Assembly (NCBI GenBank): GCA_024644775.1 | Contig: JAHEHB010000389.1 | Location: 1-5,161, forward strand | Reading direction: 5' to 3' | From: Deltaproteobacteria bacterium | GTDB taxonomy: Bacteria; Desulfobacterota; Desulfobacteria; Desulfobacterales; SURF-15 | DNA: 5,161 bases | Shown here: positions 1 through 5,161 of the stretch, in pieces | Position numbering within the stretch: the first letter of the stretch is position 1 | How the letters are laid out: each line of letters opens with the position of its first letter | Notes under the pieces: generated by a model | The model's database searches: none | The model's input: the letters and a program-made list of their open reading frames with translations, nothing else | Told to the model about the DNA's origin: nothing | Made by a program: the position numbers and the translations under genes

Positions 1-1879
1 AAAAAACGTCCGCGGGACCGGAAAATGATTTTCCGTCTACGTTAAACGTATTAGCGGATAAAGAACCCCTGCCTGTGTCCGGTATCAAATCCCTGAACCG
101 GCGGGGCCACCCGACAAACACCAGGTCGCTGTCTTTGACGGATTCCGGGTCGATTTCGGATTCCCGGACAATGGGGGCATTGTTCAATCCCAGCGACAAT
201 ATTAGTGTCTTCGCCGCTTCATTTAGTTCGGCTGCCGCCTCATCGCCAATTATCACTTTTACGGAATCCGATACCTTTAAACCGTTGATCGATGGTGGGA
301 TTTCGGTCCGATGCAGTTTTCTGAACACATCGTATTCCGGATCGAAAGTGAGCCTATCCGGTTCATCGTGGCTGACAATGTCGAAACGCGTCCTTTCGCC
401 GAAAACGCGAATATTTTTTGAAATCTGTTGACCACCGGCTGTTTTGAGTTGAAGGCGTGCCTGAAATTTAAAATAGGGTGGTTGTTGGGCGATGAATCCG
501 ACAATTTTCCAATTCACACCGGTTCTAACAATTCTCACATCCTCAAATCTCAAAAGAGGCGCACCGCTGCGTCTTATCCATTGTTCAAAAAACGGTTTCA
601 TATCCCAACCGGCTCGATGCTGAAAAACCTTCCGCAAATCATCCCATGAGGCCGTTTTAAATCGATACTGCCGGTAGATATCCTGCAATGCTCCCCAGAA
701 TTTTTTCTCTCCGAGCCGCTGTCTGAGCATATGAAACACCATTGCGCCTCTGTCGTAGCCGATGGTTTTGCTTGCCGGATCGACTCGGCTTTGAAAACGA
801 TCGAGGGAAAAATCACTTGATGGCGTGACCAGAGAGGCATAATTTCGCAACCACTGACGCCGGTAATCTTTTGCTTCCTGCCGGGATGTCTGTTCTTTGT
901 AAAAATAGTCCGCTACATAGGCGGTAAGCCCTTCCGACCAGTTTCCTTGATGATAGTCCACATACACCCCGTTTCCCCACCAGCAGTGCGCGATTTCGTG
1001 CCCAAGGCTTGTATGAATGATAAACGGTAGGCGCAGCACCCGACTGCCAAGCAAGGTATACGATGGAAATCCGTATCCGGTGGGGAAAAAGTTTTCCACA
1101 ACGGCAAACTTTGCGAAGGGATAGGGTCCGAACAGCTCCTCGTACATCTCTATGTACCGTGCAGTCGCATTAAGATATTGTTCTGCCAGATGCGCATTGC
1201 TTTTGAAAAAATAGGTTGCGGCAACCACCTCGCCAATCTGCTTTTTTCGAATCCGATAGGCTCCTGCAGAAAGCGACAAACCGCGGACAGGATGATCAAT
1301 CAGCCACGTGGAGATCGTCTTTTCTTTACGTGTTTTATGCCCAAGTGATCGGCCGGCCGTCACTGCGATGATCCCCGCGGGCGCCTCAACACGAATTCGA
1401 TAAACCGTGCGATCCGCATCCACATGAGGATACCACCCGGCGCCGAACAGAAGCAGCGTGCCTTTTTCGCCGATGGTTCCCGTCACACCATATCCAGGAT
1501 TGTCCATATTTACCGGTCGGGCCGGCGCTTCATCGTTGAAAACGGCAGTGTAGCGAACATCTACGGTTGTGGTTTCCCGCCGGCTGGATGCGGGCAGAAT
1601 TAAGCGGAGTTGCGAGTTGGAAAATTCAAAAGGAATTTTCTTACCGTTTGATTTCACCCGGATGCTCGTGGCGTGTTTTGATAGAAAAATGTCCAGTTTG
1701 CCGGCGCCGTCCGGCTGAATGAGAATTCGGTCAAAACCTGTCAGTCGACCGGTCGAGGGGTCGATGGAAATTCGCAAATCGTGTTCGACTTCAAGGGCGT
1801 TCGCCGTAAACGCCGTGAAAATCAGTATACAGCCGATAAGTGCGTTTTTTGATTTTGAAATTATTAGGAATGTGATCAC
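1..1879 (-). CDS. Secreted M1-family zinc metallopeptidase (aminopeptidase N-like), 3' end cut by window edge
   Basis: Reading leftward from GTG at 1879, the frame stays open for 626 codons to the window edge, so the C-terminus is missing. Residues 1-28 look like a Sec signal peptide: Lys-containing n-region, hydrophobic LIGCILIFTAF core, and a TANA cleavage site before LEVEH. Residues about 29-200 form the N-terminal beta domain. The catalytic domain carries ENFFPTGYGFPSYT (262-275, the place of the GAMEN-type exopeptidase motif), the zinc motif HEIAH (His294, Glu295, His298), the third ligand Glu316 in NWSEGLTAY, and Tyr375 in GYDRGAMVFHML as the likely transition-state tyrosine. The protein is therefore expected to cleave peptides in the periplasm or outside the cell. 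Seventeen residues separate HEIAH from the ligand Glu; classical M1 enzymes have 18. After about residue 510 (DPEYDVFRKLHRTEIPPSI) a further alpha/beta-looking extension continues off the edge. No canonical GAMEN is present, so aminopeptidase activity itself is inferred. The family call is firm. Confidence 0.93.
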   Translation of the reverse strand, partial: MITFLIISKSKNALIGCILIFTAFTANALEVEHDLRISIDPSTGRLTGFDRILIQPDGAGKLDIFLSKHATSIRVKSNGKKIPFEFSNSQLRLILPASSRRETTTVDVRYTAVFNDEAPARPVNMDNPGYGVTGTIGEKGTLLLFGAGWYPHVDADRTVYRIRVEAPAGIIAVTAGRSLGHKTRKEKTISTWLIDHPVRGLSLSAGAYRIRKKQIGEVVAATYFFKSNAHLAEQYLNATARYIEMYEELFGPYPFAKFAVVENFFPTGYGFPSYTLLGSRVLRLPFIIHTSLGHEIAHCWWGNGVYVDYHQGNWSEGLTAYVADYFYKEQTSRQEAKDYRRQWLRNYASLVTPSSDFSLDRFQSRVDPASKTIGYDRGAMVFHMLRQRLGEKKFWGALQDIYRQYRFKTASWDDLRKVFQHRAGWDMKPFFEQWIRRSGAPLLRFEDVRIVRTGVNWKIVGFIAQQPPYFKFQARLQLKTAGGQQISKNIRVFGERTRFDIVSHDEPDRLTFDPEYDVFRKLHRTEIPPSINGLKVSDSVKVIIGDEAAAELNEAAKTLILSLGLNNAPIVRESEIDPESVKDSDLVFVGWPRRFRDLIPDTGRGSLSANTFNVDGKSFSGPADVF

Positions 1880-1882
1880 CTC
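1874..1882 (-). promoter_or_regulatory. Shine-Dalgarno of the M1 peptidase, overlapping its start codon
   Basis: On the minus strand GAGGTGATC matches nine bases of the complement of the usual 16S rRNA 3' end. The only standard start codon in frame upstream of the signal peptide is the GTG at 1879-1877, which lies inside this motif. An in-frame TAA is found 18 bases upstream of that GTG, so no upstream start is possible. Either the GTG is used with poor spacing, or initiation occurs at a non-standard codon a few triplets downstream. The CDS start is therefore a best guess. Confidence 0.5.
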
Positions 1883-1900
1883 TCTGTTATTTTGTTAAAC

Positions 1901-1928
1901 AATGTAAGTCTTTAACCGGTGATGTCAA
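1901..1928 (-). promoter_or_regulatory. Candidate sigma-70 promoter for the M1 peptidase
   Basis: On the minus strand a perfect -35 box TTGACA (1928-1923) is followed after 16 bases by TACATT (1906-1901, 4 of 6 matches to TATAAT). Transcription would start near 1894, leaving a leader of roughly 15 bases that contains the Shine-Dalgarno. A second, weaker candidate, TTGACC (1986-1981) with a 17-base spacer and AATGAT (1963-1958), lies further upstream. Confidence 0.5.
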
Positions 1929-2030
1929 AAGCAGTGACGTTTCGTCCGTGCGGGAACATCATTCGGTGATTTTTTAATTTGGTCAAACGGTTATTTCAAT
2001 AACTCAAAGAACTCGGATCTCGATGCTCTC

Positions 2031-2264
2031 TTGTCGAATGTTATTAGAGTTTCACACCCTGAGCGCTTTGAAGAATGGGCAATGAGTAAATCCGTGAGTT
2101 CCGACTTTGAAGAGAATCTTCAGGATCTCTCCGACCGGCGAATGCGGGAATTCTGCGGGGCAAGACCGGTTCATAGAATCTATTTTCTCGAAGCCGACGG
2201 GCGCCAGAGGCCGATTGGAATTCTGACAATGGATCGCAAAAAGTTTCTTGTTCATTCATTATGA
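2031..2264 (+). pseudogene. Degraded fragment of a group II intron-type reverse transcriptase/maturase
   Basis: A short open frame of 77 codons (TTG start, TGA stop; the frame is also open further upstream) contains FEENLQDL, then ARPVHRIYFLEADGRQRPIG and ILT, at about 2106-2228. This closely resembles the start of the reverse transcriptase domain in LtrA-like proteins, where a typical form is NLADLxDR, then ARPVRRVYIPKADGRQRPLG and IPT. The changes IPK to FLE and GIPT to GILT hit highly conserved positions, and the catalytic YADD-containing remainder is absent, so it cannot be a working enzyme. The resemblance stops at about 2240, next to the remnant of the second M1 peptidase. The first 24 residues are unrecognised, and no intron RNA domain V was found nearby. 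Intact relatives are multifunctional proteins of 400-600 residues that help their intron splice and move. The call rests on motif memory, not a search. Confidence 0.6.
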
Positions 2265-2470
2265 GGATACCGCCCAGCACCGAAAAGTAGCAGCGTGCCG
2301 CTTTCGCTGACTGTTCCCGTTACGCCAAATCCAAGATTGCTTTGTTTACCGGTCGGATTGGGATTTCATCGTTGAAAACGGCAGTGTATCGAACATCTAC
2401 GGTTGCGGTTTCCTGCCCCCTGGATGCGGGTAGAATTACGCGAAGTCGTGAGGTGGAAAATATAAATAGA
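2261..2470 (-). pseudogene. Remnant of a second M1 peptidase gene (tandem paralogue fragment)
   Basis: This stretch aligns with 1424-1632 of the intact M1 gene in the same orientation, about 83% identical by hand count with a single one-base gap. It matches codons about 85-152, the N-terminal beta domain. Reading leftward, the frame encodes ILPASRGQETATVDVRY, then TAVFNDEIPIRPVN. A one-base deletion near 2340 shifts the frame, after which GFGVTGTVSESGTLLLFGAG and RYPHN continue the homology. The intact gene reads ILPASSRRETTTVDVRY and GYGVTGTIGEKGTLLLFGAG at these places. Many base differences fall in third codon positions, suggesting the copy was under selection as a protein before it decayed. 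Homology ends at about 2261, where the reverse transcriptase fragment starts, and at about 2470, just before the promoter of the toxin-antitoxin operon. No other part of this copy is in the window. Confidence 0.9.
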
Positions 2471-2479
2471 ATACATTGC

Positions 2480-2509
2480 TTGACATCGGTCTTAATTTGG
2501 TCCTATAAA
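2480..2509 (+). promoter_or_regulatory. Promoter of the toxin-antitoxin operon
   Basis: A perfect -35 TTGACA (2480-2485) and a near-perfect -10 TATAAA (2504-2509) are separated by 18 bases. Transcription would begin at about 2516, leaving a leader of only about 12 bases that is almost entirely the Shine-Dalgarno GGAGGTGA (2516-2523), five bases or so before the ATG at 2528. A strong promoter this close to the antitoxin suits an autoregulated toxin-antitoxin operon. Confidence 0.75.
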
Positions 2510-2516
2510 GAGACCG
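2487..2516. promoter_or_regulatory. Possible operator: inverted repeat around the -10 box
   Basis: Arms CGGTCT (2487-2492) and AGACCG (2511-2516) are exact inverted complements 18 bases apart, enclosing the -10 box and most of the spacer. A further GGTCC (2499-2503) lies between them. Phd/YefM antitoxins normally bind palindromes overlapping their own promoter, so this is a reasonable binding site for the antitoxin or its complex. Six-base arms can arise by chance, so this stays tentative. Confidence 0.35.
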
Positions 2517-2527
2517 GAGGTGATGAA

Positions 2528-2809
2528 ATGAATATTTCCCAAGACATAAAACCGGTTACATACCTTAAATCAAGAGCTGCTGATTTGTTAAAGCAAATTA
2601 ACGAAACGCATCGCCCGGTTGTCATTACTCAAAACGGAGAGCCCAGAGCTGTATTGCAGGACCCTGAAAGCTATCAAAATATGCGAAACGCTATCGGTAT
2701 ATTAAAACTAATTTCCCAAGGTGAGGATGAAATAAGTAGCGGAAAATCAAAGTCTCAGCATAAAGTTTTTGAGGACGTTGAAGATATGCTGAAAGATAAA
2801 TCGAAATGA
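2528..2809 (+). CDS. Type II toxin-antitoxin antitoxin, Phd/YefM family
   Basis: The product has 93 residues. Residues 8-50 carry the Phd/YefM fold signature: IKPVTYLKSRAADLL, then INETHRPVVITQNGEPRAVL and the closing DPESYQ. This part is expected to dimerise and bind the operator DNA. The C-terminal part, about 55-93, is charged and probably flexible, as usual for the segment that wraps and neutralises the toxin. The ATG at 2528 is chosen because a strong GGAGGTGA lies just before it and family homology begins at once; the same frame is open back to 2342, but that stretch overlaps the promoter and the M1 remnant and has no family resemblance. The stop overlaps the toxin start as ATGA, giving translational coupling. 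It should neutralise the downstream toxin and repress its own promoter. Family assignment is confident; the partner follows from position. Confidence 0.9.
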   Translation: MNISQDIKPVTYLKSRAADLLKQINETHRPVVITQNGEPRAVLQDPESYQNMRNAIGILKLISQGEDEISSGKSKSQHKVFEDVEDMLKDKSK

Positions 2810-3141
2810 ACAAAAAATATGACGTGATATGGTCCAGCGTCGCTGAGAATGATTTAAAAAAAATCTTTGAGTATGTAGCCGGCGACAGTCCTTCTGTCGC
2901 CCTTAAAATTTTAAAAAACATCAAACAAAAGGCATCAAACCTTTACAAGTTTCCAGAAAGAGGCCGCATCGTTCCGGAATTACGGGACCAAGGAATAATG
3001 CAATATCGAGAAGTTATTATCTCTCCATGGAGAATCCTTTACAGAATATCAGAAAACGATGTCTATGTATTATCGGTGTTGGATTCACGTCGAAATATTG
3101 AAGATATTCTTTTAGAGAGGCTTACTGATTCTAAAATATGA
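2806..3141 (+). CDS. Type II toxin-antitoxin toxin, RelE/ParE superfamily
   Basis: The product has 111 residues, normal for this superfamily. It shows the expected order: strand YDVIWS (5-10), two helices (about 12-24 and 30-47), FPERGRIVPEL (49-59), the strands YREVIISPWRILYRI (67-81), and VYVLSVLDSRR leading into a C-terminal helix (86-106). Arg68, Arg76 and Arg95-96 sit where members of this fold place basic functional residues. The GR-VPEL and YRE-PWRILYR motifs are typical of proteins annotated as RelE/ParE toxins. Whether it cuts ribosome-bound mRNA (RelE-like) or inhibits gyrase (ParE-like) cannot be decided from the sequence. The ATG overlaps the antitoxin stop by four bases, so the pair is translationally coupled. 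The gene is visibly A/T-rich, with several poly-A runs, unlike the genes on either side. It is full length with no sign of damage. Confidence 0.88.
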   Translation: MNKKYDVIWSSVAENDLKKIFEYVAGDSPSVALKILKNIKQKASNLYKFPERGRIVPELRDQGIMQYREVIISPWRILYRISENDVYVLSVLDSRRNIEDILLERLTDSKI

Positions 3142-3143
3142 AA

Positions 3144-3172
3144 TCGCTAACCATGATGTCGTAACATATAAC
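3144..3172 (+). promoter_or_regulatory. Weak candidate promoter before the amidohydrolase
   Basis: TATAAC (3167-3172) matches 5 of 6 bases of a -10 box; 17 bases upstream TCGCTA matches only 3 of 6 bases of a -35 box. No terminator hairpin is visible between the toxin stop and the amidohydrolase, so read-through from the toxin-antitoxin promoter is equally possible. Confidence 0.22.
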
Positions 3173-3195
3173 AGCCAAGAAAAAGAGGGGTGGGC

Positions 3196-4848
3196 ATGTT
3201 TGATTGTATTATTCGAAACGGTAAGGTCTTTGATGGTGCCGGTAGTCCCTGGTTCAGAGCCGATGTCGGCATAAAAGATGGTAAAATTACGAGTATTGGT
3301 GATCTTTCAACAGCGGAAGCCGAGCGCATCATTGACGCCAAAGAGACCGGCCTAGGGGAAGATCCCCGGAATGCATTCACGCATTTGGCTGTCGCGCCTG
3401 GTTTCATCGATTGTCACAATCATGGGGACTTTACCCTCCTTGCCGGAAAAGTAGCAGATAGCATGATACGGCAGGGAGTGGTCACTCAAATCGTTGGGCA
3501 TTGCGGATTTTCACCCGCACCGGTCAACGACAGGAATCGGGACTCTGCCGAACATCTCATCGGAAGGGTACCCCCTCCTGACAATCATATCACCTGGACA
3601 AGCTTTGATGAATATCTGGCGGTCCTGGATTCAAAGGGCCTTGTCACCAATATCACTCATCTCGTGGGTCATTTGACCATCAGGCAGGCTGTCATCGGCC
3701 CGGATGAACGTCCGGCAACTAAAAAAGAAATTGAGCTGATGAAGGGATTTCTGAAGGAGTCAATGGATGCAGGGGCCAACGGTCTTTCCGCCGGACTCGA
3801 GTTTTTTCCCGCGCGTTGTACAGAACCCGAGGAGATTAAAGCGCTTTGTACTGTGGCGGCAAAGTATGGCGGGCTTTACGTGCCCCATATTCGAAACCGA
3901 GATCAGTTCTACGAAACTGCGGTGGAGGAAGCGCTTTGGGTGGCGCGTGAGACCGGTGTCAATCTTCAACTGGCCCATCTGAATTGTCGGGAGAATAATG
4001 GCGCCGCAGAAGGTGCCTGGGAAAAGGTTGTGGCCTTGCTTGAAAGAGCCCGTGACATCGAGGGTGTGGATGTCACCACCGATACGATCCCATACGCCTG
4101 GGGTCCTGGAGGCTATTTGACGATACTTCCTGCCTGGGTCTTAAACGATGGTATCGAGATTACCATCGACAAATTGAAAAATCCGGATATTCGCCAAAGA
4201 CTGAGCGGGGAGTGCGACAGGTATTGGCGGTTTATTCACAGAGGACAGTGGGAGCGTGTCATGTTATCCACCTGTAAGTCTCACCCGGAATTCGTGGGAA
4301 AAACGTTTACGGAAATTGCAGCACTGTGGGAAAAAGCCCCGTGGGATTGTTACTTTGATATCATTATAGACGAAGGTGTTGATGCCGAAGGGTTGCATCT
4401 GTATGGGAGGCTTTTCGATGAGGGACATGTACAGGACATGGTCACCCATCCATTGTTTATGCTGGCTTCCGATGCCTATCCGCAGGCGGCATCCGGACCT
4501 CTCTCACAGGCAGCGAAAAATTTAGGCTCATTCGGGTGGACAGCCCGGGTCTTAGGGCATTATGTGCGTGAGAAAAAGATTCTGACCACCGAAGACGCCA
4601 TCCGGAAGATGACATCTTTTCCAGCTACGAAGTACGGCTTGAAAGACCGTGGACTTCTAAAAGAAGGTATGGTGGCGGATATCGTTGTTTTTGATCCGGA
4701 CGTCATTACGGAAACCGGAACCATCGATTATCCCAACCGGTATCCTACGGGAATCGAGTATGTGCTGGTAAATGGAAAGCTCGTTGTAGATCAAGGGACC
4801 TATACCGGCGACATGAACGGGGAGCTTATCAGACGAGAAAGTCCTTGA
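3196..4848 (+). CDS. D-aminoacylase / N-acyl-D-amino-acid deacylase-like amidohydrolase
   Basis: The 550-residue product belongs to the amidohydrolase superfamily (TIM-barrel metal hydrolases), in the branch called N-acyl-D-amino-acid deacylases. A beta-sandwich part is formed by both ends (MFDCIIRNGKVFDG and ADIVVFDPDVI to YVLVNGKLV). Metal ligands are all in place: His74 and His76 (FIDCHNHGD), Cys103 (GHCGFSPAP), His231 (YVPHIRNR), His261 (LQLAHLNC) and Asp426 (LASDAYP). The reaction should be hydrolysis of an amide bond in an N-acylated or cyclic substrate in the cytoplasm; no signal peptide is seen. Two oddities suggest altered specificity: an extra loop of about 12 residues before APGFID (GLGEDPRNAFTHL, 52-64), and LNCRE where relatives usually have a lysine after SH. 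ATG at 3196 is preferred over GTG at 3190 because AGAGGGG (3184-3190) precedes it with good spacing. A creatininase-family gene follows 63 bases downstream. Family call is firm, substrate unknown. Confidence 0.9.
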   Translation: MFDCIIRNGKVFDGAGSPWFRADVGIKDGKITSIGDLSTAEAERIIDAKETGLGEDPRNAFTHLAVAPGFIDCHNHGDFTLLAGKVADSMIRQGVVTQIVGHCGFSPAPVNDRNRDSAEHLIGRVPPPDNHITWTSFDEYLAVLDSKGLVTNITHLVGHLTIRQAVIGPDERPATKKEIELMKGFLKESMDAGANGLSAGLEFFPARCTEPEEIKALCTVAAKYGGLYVPHIRNRDQFYETAVEEALWVARETGVNLQLAHLNCRENNGAAEGAWEKVVALLERARDIEGVDVTTDTIPYAWGPGGYLTILPAWVLNDGIEITIDKLKNPDIRQRLSGECDRYWRFIHRGQWERVMLSTCKSHPEFVGKTFTEIAALWEKAPWDCYFDIIIDEGVDAEGLHLYGRLFDEGHVQDMVTHPLFMLASDAYPQAASGPLSQAAKNLGSFGWTARVLGHYVREKKILTTEDAIRKMTSFPATKYGLKDRGLLKEGMVADIVVFDPDVITETGTIDYPNRYPTGIEYVLVNGKLVVDQGTYTGDMNGELIRRESP

Positions 4849-4897
4849 AGGTTTCAGGGAAGGGCAGTAAGTGATAATTCACAAAATTCAAAACCAC

Positions 4898-4905
4898 AAG
4901 GAGGA
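4898..4905 (+). promoter_or_regulatory. Strong Shine-Dalgarno of the creatininase-family gene
   Basis: AAGGAGGA ends seven bases before the ATG at 4912. It fixes the start codon and suggests efficient translation from an operon transcript. The 63 bases separating the two genes contain no recognisable promoter or terminator. Confidence 0.8.
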
Positions 4906-4911
4906 AGTACT

Positions 4912-5161
4912 ATGCCGACCGTACGCGAAACTTACAAATTTGACGAGCTTACCTGGCCTGAAGTCAATGAAGCTGTGGAGATGGGTAAAATCCCTATTAT
5001 CGTTACCGGCACCGTCGAACAGCACGGCCCCCACCTTCCGCTAAAAGTGGATCATCTTTGCGCAACTGCGGTGGCCACTGAAGCGGCACGCCTTCGACCC
5101 GAGCTCAGTCTATTACTGCCCCCAATTACCTACGGTTACGTTCATCACGTCATGGATTTCC
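4912..5161 (+). CDS. Creatininase-family amidohydrolase, N-terminal 83 residues (cut by window edge)
   Basis: The first 83 codons are present; family members are about 240-270 residues. The motif GTVEQHGPHLPLKVD (33-47) is diagnostic for the creatininase (creatinine amidohydrolase) family: Glu36, His38 and Asp47 correspond to the metal-binding Glu34, His36 and Asp45 of the Pseudomonas enzyme. The following PPITYGYVHHVMDF is where relatives have PPI-YG-S-EH, and the His-Glu of the second metal-site half lies beyond the window. The family opens cyclic amides such as creatinine, and related members hydrolyse formamides or other cyclic compounds (as in mycofactocin MftE), so the substrate cannot be set. 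Location just downstream of the D-aminoacylase-like gene, same strand, suggests they act in one pathway, for example ring opening followed by removal of an N-acyl or carbamoyl-type group. N-terminal LTWPEVNEAV is also typical of the family. Confidence 0.9.
   Translation, partial: MPTVRETYKFDELTWPEVNEAVEMGKIPIIVTGTVEQHGPHLPLKVDHLCATAVATEAARLRPELSLLLPPITYGYVHHVMDF

Noticed and set aside
75..1107. Several open frames of 60-120 codons on both strands within 75-1107
   Set aside because: All overlap the clearly coding minus-strand M1 frame, lack family resemblance and look like frame shadows.
1929..2030. Group II intron RNA (domain V or VI) next to the RT fragment
   Set aside because: I looked for a domain V-like hairpin near the RT piece and saw none; only the protein-level resemblance is supportable.
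2044..2280. Minus-strand frames of 67-78 codons opposite the RT fragment
   Set aside because: They show no recognisable motif, whereas the plus-strand frame has a convincing run of RT-like residues.
2342..2527. N-terminal extension of the antitoxin frame (62 extra codons upstream of 2528)
   Set aside because: It runs antisense through the M1 remnant and across the promoter, and a strong Shine-Dalgarno and family homology both begin at 2528.
3142..3195. Terminator between the toxin and the amidohydrolase
   Set aside because: No GC-rich hairpin followed by a T run is visible in these 54 bases.
3147..4449. Minus- and plus-strand short frames inside the amidohydrolase
   Set aside because: They lie within a 550-codon gene with conserved catalytic motifs and have no ribosome sites or homology of their own.
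4871..4882. Short palindrome GTGATAATTCAC between the two amidohydrolase genes
   Set aside because: Four-base arms are too short to support a terminator or operator call.

Overview
The window reads as chromosomal DNA from a Gram-negative-type bacterium, with ordinary bacterial promoters, strong Shine-Dalgarno sites and an exported metallopeptidase. The gene set would fit a deltaproteobacterium (Desulfobacterota), but that is an impression from family resemblance, not something the sequence proves.

Region 1-1879 (minus strand) is most of a secreted M1-family zinc metallopeptidase. It starts at an unusual GTG inside its own Shine-Dalgarno sequence and runs off the left edge. A good promoter lies just upstream (1901-1928).

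Region 1880-2527 has no intact gene but is not empty. About 2031-2264 on the plus strand is a short piece of a group II intron-type reverse transcriptase. Directly next to it, 2261-2470 on the minus strand is a frameshifted remnant of a second M1 peptidase, about 83% identical in DNA to codons 85-152 of the intact neighbour. Immediately after the remnant comes a consensus promoter (TTGACA-18-TATAAA).

Region 2528-3141 (plus) is a compact type II toxin-antitoxin operon: a Phd/YefM-type antitoxin followed, with a 4-base ATGA overlap, by a RelE/ParE-type toxin. It is visibly richer in A/T than the flanks and abuts the broken peptidase copy, so it was probably acquired or relocated into a rearranged spot.

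Region 3196-5161 (plus) holds a D-aminoacylase-like amidohydrolase with all expected metal ligands, then the first 83 codons of a creatininase-family amidohydrolase. They are close and co-oriented and probably form an operon for hydrolysing cyclic or N-substituted amides; the substrate cannot be told from sequence.

No tRNA, rRNA, CRISPR array or complete insertion sequence was seen. I do not see a clearly new multi-gene system. The most unusual part is the mosaic of gene remnants between the M1 peptidase and the toxin-antitoxin pair.
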